Assembly (NCBI GenBank): GCA_963762545.1
Contig: CAVXLC010000001.1
Coordinates: 1,042,663 to 1,106,662 of the forward strand
Direction: 5' to 3'
DNA from: JABFSM01 sp963762545
GTDB lineage: Bacteria; Gemmatimonadota; Gemmatimonadetes; Gemmatimonadales; GWC2-71-9
DNA: 64,000 nt
Position 1 is the stretch's first letter. Each line of letters starts with the position of its first letter. Both the position numbers and the translations under genes were made by a program. Positions 44,354-52,206 of this stretch are shown piece after piece. Below the pieces are notes generated by a model. The model was not told where the DNA came from, did not search any database, and was given only the letters and a program-made list of their open reading frames with translations.

Positions 44354-46153
44354 CTACTCGACCTGCAGGACGGCCAGGAATGCCTCCTGGGGGATTTCCA
44401 CGGAGCCGACCTGCTTCATCCGTTTCTTCCCCTCCTTCTGCTTCTCGAGGAGCTTCCGCTTCCGGGTGACGTCTCCCCCGTAGCACTTGGCCAGGACATC
44501 CTTCCGCAGCGCGGAGATGGTTTCCCGGGCGATGATCTTCTGGCCGATCGCGGCCTGCACCACGACCGCGAAGAGCTGACGGGGGATCAGCTCCTTGAGC
44601 TTCTCGGCGACCTTGCGACCCCACTCGTAGGCCTTGTCGCGGTGGATGATGACGCTGAACGCGTCAATCTGCTCGCCGTTGATGAGCATGTCCAGCTTCA
44701 CCAGCTCGTTGACGCGATACCCGCCCAGCTCGTAGTCGAGCGAGGCATAGCCGCGGGAGAGCGATTTGAGCCGGTCGTAGAAATCCAGCACGATTTCGCC
44801 GAGAGGAAACTCCCAGTGGAACTCGACCCGCTGGGTATCGAGATAGTGCATGCCGTGATACACGCCGCGCCGGTCCTGCCCCAGCTTCATGATGCCGCCG
44901 ATGTAGTCGGCCGGCGCCATGATCCTCGCCTTGACGAACGGCTCCTCGATGCGGAGGATGCTCGCCGGATCGGGCAGGTGCGAGGGATTCTCGACCACCT
45001 GCATCTCGCCGTCGGTCCGGTAGACGTGGTACTCCACGGTCGGCACCGTGGTGATGAGGTCGAGATCGAACTCCCGCTCCAGACGCTCCTGCACGATCTC
45101 CATGTGCAGGAGGCCGAGGAATCCGCAACGAAACCCGAAGCCCAGGGCGGTGGAGGTTTCCGGCTCGTAATGCAGCGACGCGTCGTTGAGCTGGAGGCGC
45201 TCGAGCGCATCCCGGAGGTTCTCGTACTGGTCGGTCGTCGTGGGGTAGATCCCGGCAAAGACCATGGGCTTGACGTCCCGGTATCCCGGCAGCAGCTCTT
45301 CGGCGGGCCGGGCATCGTCGAGGATGGTGTCGCCGGGGCGGGCATCCTTCACACCCCGGAGGTTGGCCACCAGATAGCCGACCTCACCCGCGGACAGCTC
45401 CTCGCACGCCTGCTGTCCCAGCTGGAGGTAGCCCACTTCGTCCACGCCGTAGGCGTCGTCGGGATGGGAGCCGAACCGGATCTGCATGCCCTTCCGGACC
45501 ACCCCGTCGACCACCCGGATGCTGGGCACGGCGCCGCGGTAGCGATCGAAGTGGCAATCGAACACCAGCGCGCGGAGCGGGGCCTCGGCCTGTCCCGCCG
45601 GAGGCGGCACCCGCGCCACGATCGCCTCGAGCAGCGCGGGAACGCCGATGCCCTCCTTGGCCGATACGGCCAGGATCTCCTCCCGCCTGGCCCCGATCAA
45701 ATCCATCACCTCCTGGGCCCGCTTCTCGGGTTCCGCCCCGGGAAGGTCGATCTTGTTCAGCACCGGGATGATCTCGAGTCCGGCGTCCATGGCCAGGAAG
45801 AGATTGGACAGGGTCTGCGCCTGGACCCCCTGGGACGCGTCCACCACCAGGATCGCCCCTTCGCACGCGGCCAACGAGCGGGACACCTCGTAGGTGAAAT
45901 CGACGTGTCCCGGCGTGTCGATCAGATTGAGCTCGTAGTCGACCCCATCCGCCGCGGTGTATTGCATCCGAACCGCGTTGAGCTTGATGGTGATGCCCCG
46001 TTCGCGCTCCAGGTCCATGGTGTCGAGGACCTGATCGCGCATCTGGCGCTTGCCCAGGGTCCCGGTGGCCTCGAGGAGCCGGTCCGCCAGGGTGGACTTG
46101 CCGTGGTCGATGTGGGCGACGATGCAGAAATTTCGGATGCGAGACTGCGACAT
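44354..46153 (-). CDS. lepA: Elongation factor 4 (LepA)
   Basis: 599 aa from the ATG starting MSQSRIRNF. GTPase motifs AHIDHGKST, DTPGHVDF and NKIDLPGA; domains II and III; and the LepA-specific C-terminal domain ending RKRKLLEKQKEGKKRM. It assists ribosome function and assembly at low temperature or high ionic strength. TATATT lies 5 nt before the ATG. It heads the ten-gene minus-strand array. Confidence 0.98.
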   Translation of the reverse strand: MSQSRIRNFCIVAHIDHGKSTLADRLLEATGTLGKRQMRDQVLDTMDLERERGITIKLNAVRMQYTAADGVDYELNLIDTPGHVDFTYEVSRSLAACEGAILVVDASQGVQAQTLSNLFLAMDAGLEIIPVLNKIDLPGAEPEKRAQEVMDLIGARREEILAVSAKEGIGVPALLEAIVARVPPPAGQAEAPLRALVFDCHFDRYRGAVPSIRVVDGVVRKGMQIRFGSHPDDAYGVDEVGYLQLGQQACEELSAGEVGYLVANLRGVKDARPGDTILDDARPAEELLPGYRDVKPMVFAGIYPTTTDQYENLRDALERLQLNDASLHYEPETSTALGFGFRCGFLGLLHMEIVQERLEREFDLDLITTVPTVEYHVYRTDGEMQVVENPSHLPDPASILRIEEPFVKARIMAPADYIGGIMKLGQDRRGVYHGMHYLDTQRVEFHWEFPLGEIVLDFYDRLKSLSRGYASLDYELGGYRVNELVKLDMLINGEQIDAFSVIIHRDKAYEWGRKVAEKLKELIPRQLFAVVVQAAIGQKIIARETISALRKDVLAKCYGGDVTRKRKLLEKQKEGKKRMKQVGSVEIPQEAFLAVLQVE

Positions 46154-46158
46154 GCCCG

Positions 46159-46182
46159 AATATAAGAGGCTCCGCCTATTTT
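46159..46182. promoter_or_regulatory. Divergent -10 boxes for lepA and the EamA gene
   Basis: The 35-bp gap between the two start codons holds TATATT for lepA (minus, 46164-46159, 5 nt from its ATG) and TATTTT for the EamA gene (plus, 46177-46182, 6 nt from its ATG). Both transcripts would be leaderless. No -35 is convincing on either strand. Confidence 0.4.
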
Positions 46183-46188
46183 GTTTCC

Positions 46189-47109
46189 ATGCCACGCCCG
46201 TCCCGCGGCTTCAGCGGTCACGATCTCGAAATGCTGGTCGTCGCCCTGATCTGGGGCGGCAATTTCAGCGTGAGCAAGTTCGCGATGGATCAGCTCCCTC
46301 CGCTCCCCTTCAGCGCGTTCCGGTTCACCCTGGCGAGCGGGTTGCTGTGGTTGATCGCCCGGCGGGCCGGGGTCATGACCCCGCTGCCGCGGAAGACCCT
46401 CTGGGGACTCGCGGGACTGGGCGTGATCGGCAACACCGTCTATCAAACCGCCTTCATGACCGGTCTCTCCCTCACGACCGCCACCAACAGCGCCATGATC
46501 GTCGCCTCGCTTCCGGTGGTCGTGGCGCTGTTCGGCACGGTGCTCGGCATCGAGCGCGCCACGCCCGCCACCTGGCTGGGCGTCGTCCTGGGCACCGCCG
46601 GCGTGGCCCTGGTGGTCGCCGCGCGCGGCGTGCATTTCCACGCCGGCAGCCGGACCGGAGACCTTCTGGTGCTCGGGGCGGTGCTCTGCTGGTCCTACTA
46701 CACGGTGATGGTCCGGCGGGTCGGGGCGGGCGTCGATGCGCTGCAGATCACGGCGATCACGACCATTGCGGGTACGCCAGGCTTGCTGCTGCTCGGTGCG
46801 CCGGGCCTCGTTCGCCAGGACTGGACCGGGGTATCGCTGAAGACCTGGGGAGCCGTGGCCTACGCCGCCTTCCTGGCGCTGGTGGTGTCCTACGTGCTCT
46901 ACAATCGCGCGGTGCAGGCCATCGGCAGCGGCCGGACGGCGATCTACAACTGCCTCACCCCCCTGGTCGCCATGGTGGTGGCCTGGTTCACCCTGGGTGA
47001 GGTGCCGACCCGGGCCCAGTATGCCGGAGTGGCCCTCGTGTTGATCGGCGTATGGGTGAGCATGCAGGGGCGACGCGGGAGCGGGGTACGGGAAGCCGGC
47101 CGGGCCTAA
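46189..47109 (+). CDS. EamA-family (DMT superfamily) transporter
   Basis: 306 aa with ten predicted hydrophobic segments in two EamA repeats (VALIWGGNFSVSKFA and VLCWSYYTVMV starts) and the usual PLVAMVVAW near the end. Members export amino acids or other metabolites; substrate unknown. It is divergent from lepA, and its stop overlaps the convergent AhpD-like gene by 4 bp. Confidence 0.88.
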   Translation: MPRPSRGFSGHDLEMLVVALIWGGNFSVSKFAMDQLPPLPFSAFRFTLASGLLWLIARRAGVMTPLPRKTLWGLAGLGVIGNTVYQTAFMTGLSLTTATNSAMIVASLPVVVALFGTVLGIERATPATWLGVVLGTAGVALVVAARGVHFHAGSRTGDLLVLGAVLCWSYYTVMVRRVGAGVDALQITAITTIAGTPGLLLLGAPGLVRQDWTGVSLKTWGAVAYAAFLALVVSYVLYNRAVQAIGSGRTAIYNCLTPLVAMVVAWFTLGEVPTRAQYAGVALVLIGVWVSMQGRRGSGVREAGRA

Positions 47110-47495
47110 CCCTTCGCGGCGTTCAGCTCCTCCAGCCGTCCCATGGCCCGACGCAGATGGGGGATCACGATGCTGCCGCCGACCACCAGGCCCACCGCGA
47201 ATACTTCCACCATCTCCTCGTCGGTCACTCCTTCCTCCTTGCAACGCACCACATGGTAGGTGATGCAATCGTCGCAGCGGAGCACCAGCGAGGAAACCAG
47301 CCCGAGCATCTCCTTGGTCCGGACGCCCAGCGCTCCGGCCTCGTAGGCGCGTCCGTCCAGCGCGAAGAACCGATTGATGGTGAGATTGCCGGCCCTGAAG
47401 ATCAGGTCGTTCATCCGGGTCCGGAATTCGGAGAATTCAGCCAGGGAGCCAGTCGGTTCGGGCATGGTGCCGGGTGGTGGTGAGAGGTGATCCAT
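47106..47495 (-). CDS. AhpD-like carboxymuconolactone decarboxylase family protein
   Basis: 129 aa from an ATG that shares one base with the stop of the M28 gene (TAATG). The redox motif C-D-D-C-x-x-x-H (CDDCITYH) sits in the all-helical core and matches peroxidase-related AhpD proteins, which use the Cys pair for thiol reduction. True decarboxylases lack this motif, so a redox role is more likely. Confidence 0.85.
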   Translation of the reverse strand: MDHLSPPPGTMPEPTGSLAEFSEFRTRMNDLIFRAGNLTINRFFALDGRAYEAGALGVRTKEMLGLVSSLVLRCDDCITYHVVRCKEEGVTDEEMVEVFAVGLVVGGSIVIPHLRRAMGRLEELNAAKG

Positions 47496-49030
47496 TACGG
47501 CACGACGATCTGCTGGTAGCTCGACGGCACCCATTGCGGCCGCTCCGTGCGGTTCGCGACGTCCTGACCGACGAAGAACAGCAGCTTCACGATCCGGCTT
47601 TCCTTCTCGGCGTCGATCTTGTCCGGCGAGTCAGAGGCACGATGGTAGTCCGGATGGACCCCGTTGAAGAAGAAGAGGATCGGCACTCCGCGCTGGGCGA
47701 AATTGAAATGGTCGCTCCGGGTGTAGAAGCTCTGCTCCGGCCAGCGATCGTCGATCGCATGCATGCCGAGCTCGGGATGGGCGTCGTTCACCCGATTGAG
47801 CGTGCTGCCCAAGTCCGAATGTTCCTTCCCGATGGCCACGATGGTGTCCTTCCAGTTGCGCCCGATCATGTCGGCGTTGAGATCCGCGACAATCTGCGGG
47901 AGCGGCACCGGGGGATGATTGACGAACCACTCGCTGCCCCACAGCCCGTGCTCCTCGCCGCTGACGGTAAGGAAGATGATCGAGCGTTTCGGGCGGGCCC
48001 CGCGCTGGCCGTACGCCTGGGCAAGCTCGAGGACGCCCACCGTGCCGGACCCGTCGTCATCCGCGCCGTTGCAGATACTGTCGGCGCCCATGGCCCGGCA
48101 CGCCGCTCCCGGATCGCCGGTGGTCCCGATGTGATCCATGTGCGCGGAATAGACCAGGTACTCTCGCTTCAGGACGGGGTCGCTTCCCTCCAGAATCCCC
48201 ACCACGTCCGGCGCGTAGGTGGTGGCCACCGCGGTGTCCCGGAGCGTGATCTCGCCTTCCCAATCGAGCATCGGTTGTACCACCGTGATGGGCGCCGCAC
48301 GAAGCTGCTCGAACTGCTGGGCCGCCTCGGGAAGCTGCGCCAGCACCGCGCTCTCCCGCACGGCAATGACCGGGGCACCCCGGGCCCGGTCTCCCGCGGT
48401 GGTGCGGACCCTGGTCTGACTCTGCATGTACTCCGCCACCACCGAATCGGAACCGACGACGACGACGACTCCACGGGCTCCGGAGCGGCTCAGTCCGATC
48501 AGGGTTCGGAACCCACCGGTGGGCTGGGTCGCCGACGCTTCCGGCACGTAGACCACGATGCGGCCTCGAACATCGTCCGGTTTGAGACTGTCGAGCACGA
48601 GCCTGCCCCCCACCAGCACCACGCTCCCTTTGAAGGTGCCGTCGGTGGGGCCGCTCAGGAACGCCGCCCCGTCGGTCAGCGTAGTGCGGATGGCCCGGTC
48701 TCCCGAAATCTGTCCGAACCGGATGGCCGATTCCCCGGCCAGAAGCTGCCGCGCGGTGATCGGGTAGCGAAGCAGGAAGGTCCCGCTGTCGCCCCCCGGC
48801 TTGAGGCCCAGCCGCTGGAACTCGCTCGCGATATACCGCGCAGCCTTGTCGAGCCCCGGGCTGGGGGTATTGCGTCCGCCCATAGAGTCGTCGGCGATGA
48901 TGTTGATGCGCCGGCGAACGTCCTGTGGGGTGATGGTGGCGGCGGCCCTGGTGACCGCGGTGGACTGAGGGAGGGCGACGACGGGCGCTCCCAGAAGCAC
49001 GAGCGCAACGATGCCGGTACGAGCGTTCAT
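47495..49030 (-). CDS. Secreted M28-family zinc peptidase
   Basis: 511 aa with a Sec signal (VALVLLGAPVVA, cleavage near residue 22). A PA-like insert (about 130-250) precedes the M28 catalytic domain: SAHMDH, NGADDDGSG, SGEEHG, LNADMIG and a final His in YHRASD supply all five metal ligands plus the Glu base. It is probably an aminopeptidase in the periplasm or outside. The AhpD-like gene follows with a TAATG junction. Confidence 0.9.
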   Translation of the reverse strand: MNARTGIVALVLLGAPVVALPQSTAVTRAAATITPQDVRRRINIIADDSMGGRNTPSPGLDKAARYIASEFQRLGLKPGGDSGTFLLRYPITARQLLAGESAIRFGQISGDRAIRTTLTDGAAFLSGPTDGTFKGSVVLVGGRLVLDSLKPDDVRGRIVVYVPEASATQPTGGFRTLIGLSRSGARGVVVVVGSDSVVAEYMQSQTRVRTTAGDRARGAPVIAVRESAVLAQLPEAAQQFEQLRAAPITVVQPMLDWEGEITLRDTAVATTYAPDVVGILEGSDPVLKREYLVYSAHMDHIGTTGDPGAACRAMGADSICNGADDDGSGTVGVLELAQAYGQRGARPKRSIIFLTVSGEEHGLWGSEWFVNHPPVPLPQIVADLNADMIGRNWKDTIVAIGKEHSDLGSTLNRVNDAHPELGMHAIDDRWPEQSFYTRSDHFNFAQRGVPILFFFNGVHPDYHRASDSPDKIDAEKESRIVKLLFFVGQDVANRTERPQWVPSSYQQIVVP

Positions 49031-49064
49031 GGCCTGCTCGAGTGGAAGAAATCGCTGAAGATGT

Positions 49065-49078
49065 AGGACGCTAAGACG
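49065..49078. repeat. Short GACGC(T/A)AAG repeat (copy 2)
   Basis: AGGACGCTAAGACG in the gap upstream of the M28 gene resembles units at 2421-2440 and 61662-61745. Confidence 0.4.
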
Positions 49079-49093
49079 AGGAGGCGCTGAAAA

Positions 49094-49279
49094 CTAGTCC
49101 GGCGGATGTCGGCGCTTGAGCACCGGTTCGCCCACGGGCTTGGCCGGCGGCTTGGAGACCGGCTTGGTCGTTGGAGCCGGCTTGGTGGCGGGCCGGTGCG
49201 GAAACCGGGTCGTGTCGGCCGGGAGCCGGGGCGATACCTGGCCGGTGAGCGCCAGAGCGAGAAGAACGGTGGTCAGCAT
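49094..49279 (-). CDS. Small Pro/Lys-rich secreted protein
   Basis: 61 aa. GAGGGAGGG lies 5 nt before the ATG, a strong ribosome binding site. A short hydrophobic signal (LTTVLLALALTGQV) is followed by a Pro, Lys, Thr and Arg-rich tail with KPAPTTKPVSKPPAKPVGEP. Cationic, disordered, and probably periplasmic or wall-binding. No known family. The gap 49280-49465 upstream shows only the DUF58 promoter. Confidence 0.55.
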   Translation of the reverse strand: MLTTVLLALALTGQVSPRLPADTTRFPHRPATKPAPTTKPVSKPPAKPVGEPVLKRRHPPD

Positions 49280-49425
49280 GAGGACCCTCCCTCGTGCAGA
49301 TGCAATGCCACGGCGGCGGGTGAATGCCGGATTCCGGAAGTGCCTGTCCCACCGGTACTTGTCCGAGGGTGCCCGGGAGTCGGCCGTCCGGGACTGTCCC
49401 CCCGGCCGGACAACGGCGGCTCGCG

Positions 49426-49454
49426 TTGACTCAACCATGACACGGCCCTACGTT
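49426..49454 (+). promoter_or_regulatory. Promoter of the DUF58-BatA-mfd operon
   Basis: TTGACT (5/6), 17 bp, TACGTT (3/6), ending 11 nt before the ATG at 49466. The mRNA leader would be about five bases. Spacing and -35 are good. Confidence 0.5.
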
Positions 49455-49465
49455 GCGCGGGGCAT

Positions 49466-50392
49466 ATGCCCGCCGCTGTCGGATCCCCGCTCAAACCCCG
49501 GCTCGATCTGCTCGACCCGGCCGAGGTCGCCCGCCTGGGCGGTCTCGAAGTCGTCACCGAGGGCATCGTCGAAGGATTCCTCGCCGGTCTGCACCGCTCG
49601 CCGCGCCGCGGATTCTCGGTCGAATTCGCGGAGCACCGGATGTACCAGCCCGGGGACGAGCCCCGCTATCTCGATTGGCGCCTGCTGGCCCGCAGCGACC
49701 GTCTCTATATCAAGCAATTCGAGGAGGAAACCAACCTTCGGGCCATGCTGGTGCTCGACACCAGCCGCTCGATGGACTGGTCCGGCGACCCGGTGAATCG
49801 CTTGACCAAGCGGGCCTATGCCGAGCAGCTGCTGGCCGCGCTGGCGCTGGTGCTGCTCCGGCAGCGTGACGCCACCGGCCTCATCACCTTCGACGACAGG
49901 GTTCGCCGCCAATTGCCCCCGCGGGCCCGACACACCCAGTGGCATCTGCTGCTGCGCGAGCTGGCCGCCACCCCGCCGGGCGCCGGCACCGCCGCCGAGC
50001 CGGCGCTTCGGCGGGTGGTCGAGCAGCTGCGCCGCCGCGGTCTGGTCGTCTTTGTGTCGGATCTGCTGTTCGATCCGCCGCTCGTCCTGACGGCGCTTCG
50101 ATTTCTACGGCACCGGGGACATCAGGTCCTCGTATTGCACGTCATGGACCCTGACGAGGTCGAACTGCGCGGTCCCGCGGAAGCCCGATACGAAGATCCC
50201 GAGTCGGGGCAGGCCGTCGTGCTCCGTCCGGCGGACTGGGCCGACGCCTACGCGCGAACCGTCCGCACCGCAGTGGAGGAATGGCGGGCAGCATGCCGGC
50301 GTCGCGGCATCGCCTACGAGCGGGTCACCACCGACACGCCGTTCGGTCTGGCGTTGCGCCAGGCGCTGGTGCGGTCCACCGGGCTCGCGTGA
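49466..50392 (+). CDS. DUF58 domain protein (vWA-like)
   Basis: 308 aa, no membrane segment. DUF58 core FAEHRMYQPGDEPRYLDWRL (about residues 54-73) leads into a von Willebrand A-like domain with the metal site DTSRSMDW. Such proteins work with MoxR ATPases and Bat membrane proteins in stress or envelope functions. No moxR gene adjoins. Its stop overlaps the next gene's GTG start (GTGA). Confidence 0.88.
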   Translation: MPAAVGSPLKPRLDLLDPAEVARLGGLEVVTEGIVEGFLAGLHRSPRRGFSVEFAEHRMYQPGDEPRYLDWRLLARSDRLYIKQFEEETNLRAMLVLDTSRSMDWSGDPVNRLTKRAYAEQLLAALALVLLRQRDATGLITFDDRVRRQLPPRARHTQWHLLLRELAATPPGAGTAAEPALRRVVEQLRRRGLVVFVSDLLFDPPLVLTALRFLRHRGHQVLVLHVMDPDEVELRGPAEARYEDPESGQAVVLRPADWADAYARTVRTAVEEWRAACRRRGIAYERVTTDTPFGLALRQALVRSTGLA

Positions 50393-52206
50393 TCGGGTTC
50401 AGCGCGCCATGGGCGCTGGTAGGACTCGCCGCGGCCGCATTTCCCGTGTTGCTGCACCTCTTTGCCAGGCGAGAGCCGCCCACGGTGGTGTTCCCCGCCA
50501 CGCGTTATCTCGCGGAGACCGCCCGGGCCCACCACCGCCGGCTCACGCTGCAGCACTGGCTCCTGCTGCTGGTCAGAACTCTGCTGATCATCGCCCTGGT
50601 CCTCGCGGCCGCCGGACCGACGCGGCCGAGTGGCGGGGCGTCGACGCACGCGCCGGCCGCCCTGGTGATCGTGCTGGACAATTCGCTGTCGAGCGCGGCC
50701 ATCGCCGGAGGCACCCCGGTTCTGGAGCAGCTCCGGGCTCCCGCCCGTGCCATCCTGCGGGCGGCGCACCCCGACGATGCTCTCTGGCTGATCACGGCCG
50801 ACGGACTGCCGCGGCGCGGAACCGCTTCCGAGCTCGACGCGGTGGTGAGCGGGCTCTCGCCGCTGCCCCGGCGGCTGGACCTTGGCGCCGCGGTCGGCGT
50901 GGCGCGAGAAGCCATGGCCTCGGTGCTTCTCCCCACGTCCGTGATCGTTCTCAGCGATCTCCAGGCGAGCGCGCTGTCGGCGGCCCCCGGTGCCGGTCCG
51001 GTGATCGTGGTCCATCCCGAGGGTCCGATCGTGGCCAACCTGGGCGTTTCCGCGCTATCCGCGGGACGCCAGCCGTGGGGTCCCGACGGGGGCCGGATCG
51101 ACGCCATGATCGGGGGCACCGCGGACAGGAGCGCGGCCCTCTCGATCGTCGTGGGCAACCGGCCGCCGAAGCGGCAGCTCGCGGCCAGCGGCAGCGTCGC
51201 CGGCGCGGCCAGCGGTCCGCTGCCGGCCGGCTGGTGGCCGGTGCGGGCCGACATCGAACCCGATGAGCTGCGGCCGGACGACTCGCGGTACACCGCCGTA
51301 CGCGTGGCCCAGCCGGCGCGGGCCGCCTGGCGGAGCGAGGATCGCTTCGTGGCCACCGCCTGTGAGGTGTTGCTGGCGAATGGCCGGCTGACCCGCGGCG
51401 CCGACCTCACGATCGGCACGCTGGGCCCGGGCGCGTCCATCGTGATGCCGCCGGCGGATGCCGCGGCGCTGGGGGCCCTCAACCGCGCCCTGGCGGCGCG
51501 AGGAGTGGGCTGGCGATACGGGGATCTCGCACCGGGCAGCGGGGTCATCGACAGCGGGTCCGTGTTGGGCCGCGAGGAAGTGTCCCGGAGGTATGAGCTG
51601 ATCGCGACGGCCGGGCGCCGGGACGCCAGGGCGGCGGGCACCGGTGTCCTGGTCACCGTGGGCGGCCGACCCTGGGGCGTCCGGGACGGCAATACCATCC
51701 TGCTTGGCAGCCGGCTGGAGCCGGGATGGCTCTCCCTTCCGCTGGCGGCGGAGTTCGTTCCCTTCATCGATTTCCTCGCCAACCGTGCCGTGCGCGGCGA
51801 GATCGTTCTGCTCGATGTGCCCCCAGGAGAGCCGATTCTTCTCCCCGATGCCGCGACCGCGGTGATTCGCGATGGCCGCTCCCATCCGGTCGAAGGCGGC
51901 GCCACCTTCCGCTCCGCCGAGCTCGGTCTCCACTTCATTCTGGCCGGTCGCGATACGATCGGCGTCGTGGCGGTGAACCCGGACCGACGGGAATCGGCCC
52001 TGGCGCGGGCGGAAGACCAGGAGGTGCGGCGGCTGTGGCCCGGCGCCCGGATCGCGCCGCTGGGCGGTGCCGTGTCGGCCGCGTTCGCGTCGGGCGGGCG
52101 CGCGGACCTCCGTGGGGCGCTGCTCCTGCTGGCGGCCGCGCTGGCGCTGGCGGATGCGGCGCTGGCCGGATCCGGCGCGCGTCGCGCCGCGAGGAGGCCG
52201 GCGTGA
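50389..52206 (+). CDS. BatA-like membrane protein with N-terminal anchor and vWA-like region
   Basis: 605 aa from GTG. The N-terminus (FSAPWALVGLAAAAFPVLLHLF) is the Bat N-terminal segment; a second membrane helix at about 60-80 and a C-terminal one at about 580-598 follow. Between them is a vWA-like domain (VIVLDNSLSS; the MIDAS is incomplete) and a large beta-rich region. It is likely the inner-membrane partner of the DUF58 protein. Stop overlaps the mfd GTG (GTGA). Confidence 0.8.
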   Translation: MIGFSAPWALVGLAAAAFPVLLHLFARREPPTVVFPATRYLAETARAHHRRLTLQHWLLLLVRTLLIIALVLAAAGPTRPSGGASTHAPAALVIVLDNSLSSAAIAGGTPVLEQLRAPARAILRAAHPDDALWLITADGLPRRGTASELDAVVSGLSPLPRRLDLGAAVGVAREAMASVLLPTSVIVLSDLQASALSAAPGAGPVIVVHPEGPIVANLGVSALSAGRQPWGPDGGRIDAMIGGTADRSAALSIVVGNRPPKRQLAASGSVAGAASGPLPAGWWPVRADIEPDELRPDDSRYTAVRVAQPARAAWRSEDRFVATACEVLLANGRLTRGADLTIGTLGPGASIVMPPADAAALGALNRALAARGVGWRYGDLAPGSGVIDSGSVLGREEVSRRYELIATAGRRDARAAGTGVLVTVGGRPWGVRDGNTILLGSRLEPGWLSLPLAAEFVPFIDFLANRAVRGEIVLLDVPPGEPILLPDAATAVIRDGRSHPVEGGATFRSAELGLHFILAGRDTIGVVAVNPDRRESALARAEDQEVRRLWPGARIAPLGGAVSAAFASGGRADLRGALLLLAAALALADAALAGSGARRAARRPA

